Part shown: positions 1 through 9,409 of the stretch, piece by piece | Position numbering within the stretch: the first letter of the stretch is position 1 | Layout of the letters: each line of letters starts with the position of its first letter | Assembly: GCA_044356865.1 (NCBI GenBank) | Contig: JBIKVN010000027.1 | Location: 1-20,093 of the forward strand | Source: JBEIUL01 sp044356865 | GTDB lineage: Bacteria > Planctomycetota > Phycisphaerae > Phycisphaerales > SM1A02 | DNA: 20,093 nucleotides | Direction of reading: 5' to 3' | Translations under genes and position numbers: made by a program | The notes under the pieces: model-generated | Seen by the model: the letters and a program-made list of their open reading frames with translations, nothing else | The model's database searches: none | Told to the model about the DNA's origin: nothing

Positions 1-2583
<2,583 letters not shown>

Positions 2584-2595
2584 GCCGGACCTGCC

Positions 2596-3615
2596 ATGAA
2601 CCCGACGGGATCCGAAACGACCGCGACGGGGTTCGTGCCGCAGATCCCTGCCGGTCCGGAACTTTCCGCCGTGGTCGTGGTCGGCACGCGACGCCGAAGG
2701 GCGCAGGCGGCGATCGATGCGCTCGTCGCCCAGACGATCGCCGACCGCATGGAGCTGGTCGTCGTCGACACCACCGATCCGATCCGCCATCCCGACCTGG
2801 TGGTGCCCGAGGCGGTCCGGACGGTCTACCTCAGGTTCTCCGCGGAGCTCGGTTGGGGAAAGTGCCGGCACCACGGCCTGAAGCACGCGACCGCGCCGCT
2901 CGTCGCGTTCATCGAGGACCATTGCTTCGCGAGCCCGGGCTGGGCCGCGGCGATCGTCGAGGGATTCCGGGCTGGCCATGCGGCGGTCGGATACGGCTTC
3001 GCCAACGCCAATCCCCGGTCGACCCTCAGTCGCGTGGGCATGCTGGTCGACTACGGGCCGTGGCTGGTGCCGGCCGAGTCGCGAACCGTCTCGGCCCTTC
3101 CCGGGAACAACGTCGCGTACCGCAAGGACCGCGTCGAGGTCTTCGGTGACGCCCTCGGAGAACTGCTCGAGACCGATTACAACCTCCACCAGGCCCTCAC
3201 CTCGCGGGGCGAGACGCTCTTCACGGCCGCCGACGCGGTGGCGTCCCACCAGAACTTCGAGCGTGTGGGCAAGACGATCGGCGCGAACTTCGCGTACGCG
3301 CGGCTGCTCGCCTCCCATCGTCGCACCCGTGAGCGTTGGGGCTCGCTCAAGCGGCTGGTCTACACGGTGGGCACGCCCGTGGTCTCGACGCCGGTCCGCC
3401 TCGGTCGGCTGTTCGCGAGCCTTCGCTTTCGCCCCGATCCCGGCCAGGCCTTCCTACTCTGCCTGAAGTCGCTTCCGCACCTCGTGGTCGTGTTCGAGGT
3501 CGTCTCGTTCGGAGAAGCCCTCGGCTACTGGTCCGGGGCCGGATCCGCATCCGCACGCCTCTTCCACTGGGAGGTGGAGGTCGAACGGCTGGAGGGCGGC
3601 GATGCCGACCGTTGA
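2596..3615 (+). CDS. Family 2-like glycosyltransferase
   Basis: Probable GT-A fold glycosyltransferase acting at the inner face of the cytoplasmic membrane in surface polysaccharide or glycolipid synthesis; donor and acceptor are unknown. The 339-residue product begins with a nucleotide-binding type strand (SAVVVVGTR, residues 24-32). It has an acidic pair in AFIEDHC (104-110) where family 2 enzymes usually carry DxD, a PGNNVAYRKD acceptor-side motif (169-178), and an ETDYNLHQAL segment (192-201) where an ED-type catalytic base is expected. A hydrophobic C-terminal stretch (about 285-315) is typical of membrane-associated members. It starts 12 nt after gyrB and its 3' end overlaps the next glycosyltransferase by 14 nt, so the two are probably co-transcribed. 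The family is fairly secure; the atypical metal-binding motif leaves activity unproven. Confidence 0.8.
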   Translation: MNPTGSETTATGFVPQIPAGPELSAVVVVGTRRRRAQAAIDALVAQTIADRMELVVVDTTDPIRHPDLVVPEAVRTVYLRFSAELGWGKCRHHGLKHATAPLVAFIEDHCFASPGWAAAIVEGFRAGHAAVGYGFANANPRSTLSRVGMLVDYGPWLVPAESRTVSALPGNNVAYRKDRVEVFGDALGELLETDYNLHQALTSRGETLFTAADAVASHQNFERVGKTIGANFAYARLLASHRRTRERWGSLKRLVYTVGTPVVSTPVRLGRLFASLRFRPDPGQAFLLCLKSLPHLVVVFEVVSFGEALGYWSGAGSASARLFHWEVEVERLEGGDADR

Positions 3616-4525
3616 TCCGCGAACGCCGCCGCGGGTCAGCGTGGTCTGCCCCGCGTACCACTCGTACGACACCATCGAGGCGTCGCTGCGGGCGCTCGAG
3701 GCCCAGACCTACCGCGATTTCGAGATCATCGTGGTGAACAGCTCGCCGGAGACGAGGACGCAGGAGCTGGTCACCGCGCGATTTCCCGCGGTGAAGTTCG
3801 TCCAGTCGCCGGTCCGCCTCTATCCGCACGCGGCCCGCAACCGCGGCCTCGCGGATGCCGCCGGGGAACTGCTCGCGTTCACCGATCCCGACTGCATCGC
3901 GGCGACGGATTGGCTCGAGAAGCTCGTCGCGGCCATGGACCGCGGATGCGGGATCGCGCTCGGCGGCATGGGCATCATCGAGCCCACCTGGCGGGAAACC
4001 GGCATCCACCTGCAGAAGTTCCATTGGTGCCTCGCCGGCGCCCCCGCGGGCGAGCGGTCCGACATCGCGACGGCGAACGCGTGCATCACCCGGGAAGTCT
4101 GGCGGCAGGCCGGCCCGTTCAACGCCGACCTCTTCTGCGGCGATTCGCTTCTGGCGTGGCAGGCGAGGCGGGCCGGATTCCGCATCGACTTCGTGCCGGA
4201 CGCGGTCGTCCGGCACCACCACGGGCAGACCGCGGGCCGCTTCGCCCGCGAGCGGTTGACGCGGGGGAAGGAGTTCGCCCGGACGCGCGCCGACTGGTAC
4301 GGATGGTCGAAGGGCAAGTCGCTCCTTCAACTGCTGGCCACGCCCGCGACGCTGGCCCTGGTGTCCGCGCGGTCGGTTCGCGACGGCATCTCCGCGGGGT
4401 ACGGACTGAGCTCGATCACGACCCTGCCCTTCCAGGCGCTCGGACACGCGTCGTGGCTCTTCGGGGAGGCGCGGGGGCACCTTGCCCGACTCGCCGAGGT
4501 CCGGACGACGCGGCCGGCCGGGTGA
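3602..4525 (+). CDS. Glycosyltransferase family 2
   Basis: A 307-residue GT2 enzyme, expected to transfer a sugar from a nucleotide-sugar donor in envelope polysaccharide synthesis. The N terminus shows the classic PRVSVVCPAYHSYDTIEASL fold start (10-29). A metal-binding DPD follows at 95-97 (FTDPDC). NACITREVWRQAGPF (159-173) and GDSLLAWQARRAGFRIDFVPD (180-200) fit the acceptor and catalytic side, with a His cluster after them (VVRHHHGQT). The C terminus (about 240-290) is hydrophobic or amphipathic and probably membrane-associated. The ATG at 3602 is preceded by GGAGGG and overlaps the end of the previous gene by 14 nt, indicating coupling. It ends 23 nt before the convergent purT remnant. 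The exact sugar cannot be told from sequence. By layout, both glycosyltransferases sit inside the segment bounded by the two gyrB copies. Confidence 0.88.
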   Translation: MPTVDPRTPPRVSVVCPAYHSYDTIEASLRALEAQTYRDFEIIVVNSSPETRTQELVTARFPAVKFVQSPVRLYPHAARNRGLADAAGELLAFTDPDCIAATDWLEKLVAAMDRGCGIALGGMGIIEPTWRETGIHLQKFHWCLAGAPAGERSDIATANACITREVWRQAGPFNADLFCGDSLLAWQARRAGFRIDFVPDAVVRHHHGQTAGRFARERLTRGKEFARTRADWYGWSKGKSLLQLLATPATLALVSARSVRDGISAGYGLSSITTLPFQALGHASWLFGEARGHLARLAEVRTTRPAG

Positions 4526-4548
4526 GCGGCTGCCTTTCCGCGGACCCC

Positions 4549-4722
4549 TCAGCCCCGCACGACCTCCACCGCCGCCGCCCTCGTCGCGATCTTTCGCGCC
4601 TCGCCCGCCGTCTTGCCGTGGGCCAGCACCATGCCCATGCGGCGGTGCTTCCGCGTCGAGGGCTTGCCGAAGAGCCGCACCTCGACGCCGGGCGTCGCGA
4701 GGGCCTTCTCGAGGCCTGAAAA
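4549..4722 (-). pseudogene. purT: purT 3'-end remnant (formate-dependent GAR transformylase)
   Basis: The minus strand encodes about 57 residues that look like the extreme C terminus of PurT, the ATP-grasp glycinamide ribonucleotide transformylase of purine synthesis. The recognisable part is GVEVRLFGKPSTRKHRRMG followed by an Ala/Arg-rich helix and a stop, matching the LFGKP...RRLGVALA end of the E. coli protein (full length about 390 residues). Upstream of the RFSGLEKAL segment the homology stops, at about 4722, and plus-strand gyrB sequence begins within roughly 14 nt. There is therefore no start codon and no ATP-grasp core, and the remnant cannot be functional. It is convergent with the glycosyltransferase gene ending at 4525. 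I identified it from memory of the family; the junction position is approximate. Confidence 0.8.
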
Positions 4723-4735
4723 CCGCGGCGGCGCG

Positions 4736-5290
4736 TCGGTCACCGCGGGCGACCGGCTGCGGCTGGCGGCCCTGCGCGCGCTGCACGACAACCGCGAGCT
4801 TGAGCGGCTTTTCCGCGAGACTGCCGCCGCAGGCCTCGCGATCGACGACTGGTCGACGGTCCAGGAGGAGACGGTCACCGGCGAGAAGCGGTCGACGCGC
4901 TACGGCTGGATCGTCGAGGGCCGCGGCAAGGCGAAGACCGCCGACGCGGCGGACGGCGACGAGGGCGAGGCCGAGTCGAAGGCCGAAGCCAGGCCGGAAC
5001 CGAAATCGGAAATGGTCGAGTGCCCGAGCATCCCCTCGATCCTGAAGCAACTCCACGAGGTCGGCCGCCGCGGCATCGAGGTGAAGCGCTTCAAGGGCCT
5101 TGGCGAGATGGACGCCGAACAGCTCTGGGAGACGACGATGAACCCCGCCAACCGCACCCTGCTGCGGGTCACCTGGGACAGCGCGAGCGAGGCTGACCAG
5201 CTCTTCACGATCCTCATGGGCGAGAACGTCGAGGAACGCCGGGCCTCCATCGAGAAGCACGCGGTCGAGGTGAAGAGTTTGGATGTGTGA
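4736..5290 (+). pseudogene. gyrB: 5'-truncated second copy of gyrB 3' end
   Basis: This frame matches codons of gyrB from base 2005 to its stop, beginning at SVTAGDRLRLA and ending VEVKSLDV-stop. The two copies are diverged: mostly third-position changes, roughly one difference in every 7-12 bases by eye, several amino-acid changes and a net 24-nt gap at the KAEP repeat. An exception is a tract of 83 identical bases (2446-2528 against 5153-5235). The copy lacks the ATPase and TOPRIM domains. An open frame with an ATG at 4613 does run into it, but that start lies in antisense purT, so a real 225-residue protein is unlikely. Unlike the complete gyrB, this copy is followed at once by a terminator-like hairpin. 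It may therefore mark the original 3' end of the resident gyrB. Confidence 0.9.
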
Positions 5291-5296
5291 GGGGTG

Positions 5297-5315
5297 GGGT
5301 CGCTTCGGGCGATCC
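5297..5315 (+). terminator. Hairpin after the gyrB remnant
   Basis: Stem GGGTCGC (5297-5303) and GCGATCC (5309-5315), with one G-U pair, closes a TTCGG loop. It starts 7 nt after the stop of the gyrB remnant. The following bases (GCTCGTTCCTTT) are only mildly T-rich, so it is a plausible but not certain intrinsic terminator. Confidence 0.4.
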
Positions 5316-5720
5316 GCTCGTTCCTTTGGCCGGGATGCGCTGAACAGCGCCCCCTCGCGGAAACCTCTCGCGGCCGGCGGGATCAGAAGAATTCTCCGGC
5401 AACTTGGCGTGGGCTCGCCGCCCTTCCGAGAGGCGGAGTATCGATCGTTACCTTATCGAGACTCTCGCCATCGGCGAACTGATGCGAGCGACCCGGTCAC
5501 GGGTAGCCCGAAGTCCGCCGGCACGGCTTGCTGCCTGGCGCGGATAGGGTTCTTCGCCAGGAGGTTACCGGCGGCATGCAGGGCACCCGGGACGACGGCG
5601 ATCCCGTAGATTGCCAGACCGCACCCGCCGGTATCGGGCACCCCAAGGCACGAACCAGCAGGGCTTCCTCCCCCCCGCGACCGTGTGCCGGGACTTTGAC
5701 CGTCCCTACGAAGGGTTCCG
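5316..5720. other. Gene-free region upstream of hsdM with nested inverted repeats
   Basis: About 400 nt with no convincing gene; the open frames here show no recognisable protein. It must hold the promoter of the restriction operon, but I see no clear -35/-10 pair. Three inverted repeats cluster within 84 nt: ACCCG/CGGGT around a GTCA loop (5491-5504); an outer CCGCCGG (5515-5521) with CCGGCGG (5568-5574); and, nested in the latter, CCTGGCG (5534-5540) with CGCCAGG (5555-5561) around 14 nt. This could be a structured RNA, an operator or a recombination site. AAGGG at about 5710-5714 may serve as the hsdM ribosome binding site. Confidence 0.45.
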
Positions 5721-8153
5721 ATGCCAATCAAGAAGTCCGACCTCTACTCCTCGCTGTGGGCCTCTTGCGACGCGCTGCGCGGAGGCATGGATGCCAGCCA
5801 GTACAAGGACTACGTCCTGTTCATGCTGTTCATCAAGTACGTCAGCGACAAGTACGGGAACAGCTCCGACTTCGCGCCGCCGGTCAAGATCCCGAAGGGC
5901 GCGAGCTTCAAGGACATGGTGGCGCTCAAGGGAAAGAGCGACATCGGCGACAAGATCAACACGCAGGTCATCCAGCCGCTGATCGATGCGAATGACCGAC
6001 TCGCCCGCAGCGACTTCCCTGACTTCAACGACCCCAACAAGCTCGGCGAAGGCCAGGCCATGGTGGATCGCCTGACGGGCCTCATCGCGATCTTCGAGAG
6101 CCCGCACCTCGACTTCTCGCAGAACCGCGCCGACCAGGACGACATCCTCGGAGATGCGTACGAGTACCTGATGAGGCACTTCGCCACCGAGAGTGGCAAG
6201 AGCAAGGGTCAGTTCTACACCCCGGCCGAGGTCAGCCGAATCCTGGCGAAGGTCATCGGGATCTCCGCGGCCAACACGAAGGCCGCCACGACCGCCTACG
6301 ACCCGACCTGCGGGTCTGGCTCGTTGCTCCTCAAGGTTGCGGCCGAAGCGGGCAAGCAGATCACGCTCGAGGGCCAGGAGATGGACGTGGCCACGGCGGG
6401 CCTTGCCCGCATGAACATGATCCTGCACGACTTCCCGGGCGCGATCGTGATGACCGGCAACACGCTGGCCGCCCCGAAGTTCAAGGACGGCGAGAAGCTC
6501 CGGCAGTACGACTTCGTGGTCGCCAACCCGCCCTTCTCGGTGAAGACGTGGATGGTCGGCGTTGATCCCGCCGCAGATCCCTACCAGCGCTTTGCGTGGG
6601 GCACTCCGCCAGCGAAGCAAGGCGACTACGCCTTTCTTCTGCACATCATCCGGTCGATCAAGGCGACCGGCAAGGGCGCCTGCATCCTTCCGCACGGCGT
6701 GCTCTTCCGTGGCAACGCCGAGGCTGTGATCCGGCGCAAGCTCGTCGAGTCGGGGTTCCTCAAGGGGATCATCGGCCTGCCCGCAAATCTGTTCTACGGC
6801 ACGGGAATCCCTGCCTGCATCGTAGTCCTCGACAAGGAGAACGCGCAGGCACGCAAGGGCGTGTTCATGATCGATGCCGCGAAGGGCTTCATCAAGGACG
6901 GCAACAAGAACCGCCTCCGCGAGCAGGACATCCACCGGATCGTCGACACCTTCGCAAAGCAGGTGGACATCCCGCACTACGCGCGGATGGTGCCGTTCTC
7001 GGAGATCGCCGACCCCAAGAACGACTTCAATCTCAACCTGCCTCGCTACATCGACAGCAGCGAGGCCGAAGACCTGCAGGACATCGATGGGCACCTTCGC
7101 GGCGGCATCCCCGAGCGCGACCTGACTTCCGCCGAGAGTCCGCTCGCCGCGTACTGGGAAGTGATGCCCAGCATCCGAACGACCCTCTTCGAGTCGGCTG
7201 GACGCCCAAGCTACTCCCGGCTCAAGCTTCCGATCGCGGAGGTCAAGCCAGCCATCGTGGGCCATGCGGAGTTCGCTGCGTTCCAGCAGCAGGCAGGCAA
7301 GACCTTCGAGGGCTGGCGCAAGTCGACGACCCCTCGCCTGCAGTCCTTTGGCAAGGATGGACACCCCAAGCAGCTCATCGAGACGATCGCCGAGGATCTC
7401 CTCGCGGATTTCCGCAAGACGCCGCTGCTGAACGCCTACGACGTCTACCAGCACTTGATGGACTTCTGGGCTGAGGCCATGCAGGACGACTGCTACCTCA
7501 TCTCCGCGGACGGCTGGGTCACCAAGACCTCGCGCATCATCGAGACGGACAAGAAGGGGAAGTCCAAGGACAAGGGCTGGACCTGCGACCTGGTTCCCAA
7601 GCCGTTGATCGTTGCCCGCTACTTCGCCAAGGAGCAGGCCGAGCTCGACGCAAAGCAGGCCGAACTGGACGCGGCGACTGCGAGTCTCGCGGAGCTGGAG
7701 GAGGAGCACGGCGGCGAGGAAGGCGCACTCGGGTCGCTCGACAAGATCGCCAAGGCCGAGGTGTCCGCTCGCTTCAAGGAGATCAAGGGTGACAAGGAGG
7801 CCAAGGACGAGGCGGATGTGCTCAAGCGCTGGCTCGACCTTTCGGAAGCGGAGTCCTCATTGAAGCGCTCCGTCAAGGAGATGGACGCGGCGCTCGACAA
7901 GCTGGCCTGTGAGAAGTACCCCAAGCTCACCGAGGCGGAGATCAAGACGCTCGTCATCGAAGACAAGTGGATGGCACGGCTGACGGCTGCCGTCCAAGGC
8001 GAACTCGAGCGTGTCTCGCAGACCCTCACCGGGCGAATCCGCGAGCTCGCCGAGCGCTATGCAACGCCGCTCCCGCGGCTGGTCGACGAAGTTGCCTCGC
8101 TGTCGGCGCGGGTCGATGCGCATCTCAAGAGGATGGGGGCGTCATGGAACTGA
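5721..8153 (+). CDS. hsdM: Type I restriction-modification, methyltransferase subunit HsdM
   Basis: N6-adenine DNA methyltransferase subunit: with HsdS it methylates the recognition sequence, and with HsdR added it forms the restriction complex. The 810-residue product has an N-terminal HsdM helical domain (about 5-150, opening with SDLYSSLWASCDALRGG). The catalytic domain follows, with QFYTP (164-168), the SAM-binding motif DPTCGSG (194-200) and the catalytic NPPF (269-272) of gamma-class amino-methyltransferases. Classical HsdM proteins are about 500 residues. Here a C-terminal extension of some 300 residues is rich in Glu/Lys/Ala, with probable coiled coil around 635-790; long variants of this kind exist among type I M subunits. 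The ATG at 5721 is preceded by AAGGG. The gene overlaps hsdS by 10 nt, implying translational coupling. All key motifs are intact, so the protein is probably active. Confidence 0.95.
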   Translation: MPIKKSDLYSSLWASCDALRGGMDASQYKDYVLFMLFIKYVSDKYGNSSDFAPPVKIPKGASFKDMVALKGKSDIGDKINTQVIQPLIDANDRLARSDFPDFNDPNKLGEGQAMVDRLTGLIAIFESPHLDFSQNRADQDDILGDAYEYLMRHFATESGKSKGQFYTPAEVSRILAKVIGISAANTKAATTAYDPTCGSGSLLLKVAAEAGKQITLEGQEMDVATAGLARMNMILHDFPGAIVMTGNTLAAPKFKDGEKLRQYDFVVANPPFSVKTWMVGVDPAADPYQRFAWGTPPAKQGDYAFLLHIIRSIKATGKGACILPHGVLFRGNAEAVIRRKLVESGFLKGIIGLPANLFYGTGIPACIVVLDKENAQARKGVFMIDAAKGFIKDGNKNRLREQDIHRIVDTFAKQVDIPHYARMVPFSEIADPKNDFNLNLPRYIDSSEAEDLQDIDGHLRGGIPERDLTSAESPLAAYWEVMPSIRTTLFESAGRPSYSRLKLPIAEVKPAIVGHAEFAAFQQQAGKTFEGWRKSTTPRLQSFGKDGHPKQLIETIAEDLLADFRKTPLLNAYDVYQHLMDFWAEAMQDDCYLISADGWVTKTSRIIETDKKGKSKDKGWTCDLVPKPLIVARYFAKEQAELDAKQAELDAATASLAELEEEHGGEEGALGSLDKIAKAEVSARFKEIKGDKEAKDEADVLKRWLDLSEAESSLKRSVKEMDAALDKLACEKYPKLTEAEIKTLVIEDKWMARLTAAVQGELERVSQTLTGRIRELAERYATPLPRLVDEVASLSARVDAHLKRMGASWN

Positions 8154-9409
8154 AGCACGGGTACAAACAGAGTGAGATTGGGGTCATTCCGTCGGATTGG
8201 CAGGTTGCTCGTCTCGGTGACTGTTTGGCGCGGCGACCGAGCTATGGAATCAACGCACCTGCGGTCGCGTACTCCGATCGACTTCCCACCTACATTCGCA
8301 TCACGGACATCTCGGAAGATGGCCGATTCGTTCCGCCCTTACGTGCTTCGGTCCGCTCAGCGATGTCGGGCCAGTATTACTTGGAAGATGGGGACATCGT
8401 CCTCGCTCGAACTGGCGCGAGTGTCGGAAAGTCCTACAAGTACCGGAATGAAGATGGTCCACTGGTGTACGCGGGCTTCTTGATTCGCGTGAGCCCCAAT
8501 GCGGCCCGACTCGAACCCGAGTTTGCTTCTGCGTACCTAAAAACTGGTGCGTATTGGCGCTGGGTTCGACTCATGTCGATGCGAAGCGGTCAACCTGGGA
8601 TCAACGGCAATGAGTATGCACAGCTTCCTATTCCGCTTCCATCTCTCCCAGAACAGCGCGCTATCGCCGAAGCGCTGAGCGACGCCGACGCGCTGCTCGA
8701 CGGCCTCGACCGGCTCATCGCGAAGAAGCGCGACCTCAAGCAGGCCACGATGCAGCAGCTCCTCACCGGGAAGACGAGGCTGCCTGGCTTCAGCGGGAAG
8801 TGGGAGACGATGCGGTTGGGGGAGTTAGGAGCGATCAAGGGCGGAGGCACTCCGAGCACCACGCAGAGGCACCTCTGGGACGGGGGCATACCGTGGTGTA
8901 CGCCAACGGACATCACTGGCCTCCGCGGCCGCAAGTATCTGACAGGGACGGTCCGTACGATCTCCGCAGCGGGTCTCGCCGCAAGTGCCGCCGAGATCGT
9001 TCCGCCGCGATCCCTGATTTTGACTTCCCGGGCCACGGTGGGAGAGTGTGCGATCAATCTGAACCAGATAACAACGAATCAGGGCTTCAAGAACATCGTC
9101 CCGGCGCCGCACATAGATGTCGAGTTTTTGTACTACCTCATGACGACACAGAGGTCACGACTGCTTGCCCTTTGTGCAGGTAGCACCTTCCTTGAGATTG
9201 GAAAGGCCCAACTAGGCACGCTCGAGGTGTTACTACCGGGCAACCAAGTGGAGCAGCACGCTATAGCCGCCGTCCTCTCCGACATGGACGCTGAACTCGA
9301 AGTCCTCGAAGCCCGCCGCGAGAAGGTCCAGTCGCTGAAGCACGCGATGATGCAGGAACTTCTCACCGGCAAGACCCGACTCGTCGCACCGGAGGCCGCC
9401 CATGCCTGA
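8144..9409 (+). CDS. hsdS: Type I restriction-modification, specificity subunit HsdS
   Basis: DNA sequence-specificity subunit of the type I complex, 421 residues. It shows two target-recognition domains (TRD), about residues 10-165 and 215-365. Each is followed by a helical conserved region: the first from EQRAIAEALSDADALLDGL (DNA from 8651) to LLTGKTRLPGF, the second from EQHAIAAVLSDMDAELEVL (from 9251) to LLTGKTRLV at the C terminus. These paired helices set the spacing of the two half-sites and bind HsdM. I chose the ATG at 8144, giving MELKHGYKQSEIGVIPSDW, a typical HsdS start, and overlapping hsdM by 10 nt; the longer in-frame start at 7967 lies well inside hsdM. Both TRDs look less G+C-rich and use rarer codons than the helical regions, consistent with domain swapping. 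The recognised DNA sequence cannot be predicted from this. Confidence 0.95.
   Translation: MELKHGYKQSEIGVIPSDWQVARLGDCLARRPSYGINAPAVAYSDRLPTYIRITDISEDGRFVPPLRASVRSAMSGQYYLEDGDIVLARTGASVGKSYKYRNEDGPLVYAGFLIRVSPNAARLEPEFASAYLKTGAYWRWVRLMSMRSGQPGINGNEYAQLPIPLPSLPEQRAIAEALSDADALLDGLDRLIAKKRDLKQATMQQLLTGKTRLPGFSGKWETMRLGELGAIKGGGTPSTTQRHLWDGGIPWCTPTDITGLRGRKYLTGTVRTISAAGLAASAAEIVPPRSLILTSRATVGECAINLNQITTNQGFKNIVPAPHIDVEFLYYLMTTQRSRLLALCAGSTFLEIGKAQLGTLEVLLPGNQVEQHAIAAVLSDMDAELEVLEARREKVQSLKHAMMQELLTGKTRLVAPEAAHA

Noticed and set aside
3347..5260. 637-residue minus-strand open frame
   Set aside because: Arg/Pro/Ala/Gly-rich shadow of two glycosyltransferase genes and the gyrB remnant. Real plus-strand genes with clear motifs occupy the region.
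4613..5290. 225-residue plus-strand frame joining antisense purT to the gyrB tail
   Set aside because: The first ~40 codons are the reverse complement of purT and the rest is a gyrB fragment without its ATPase and TOPRIM domains. It is a by-product of the recombination joint, not a designed fusion gene.
5283..5720. Possible tRNA, SRP RNA, tmRNA or RNase P RNA in the gap before hsdM
   Set aside because: I looked for T-loop, tetranucleotide and core motifs of these RNAs on both strands and found no convincing match. Only unnamed inverted repeats remain.
5706..7709. 667-residue minus-strand frame opposite hsdM
   Set aside because: High-GC shadow frame; hsdM on the other strand has all its methyltransferase motifs.
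7967..9409. Longer HsdS start giving 480 residues
   Set aside because: The extra N terminus is hsdM sequence in another frame and is Arg/Ala-rich. The ATG at 8144 gives a normal HsdS beginning and a usual short overlap.
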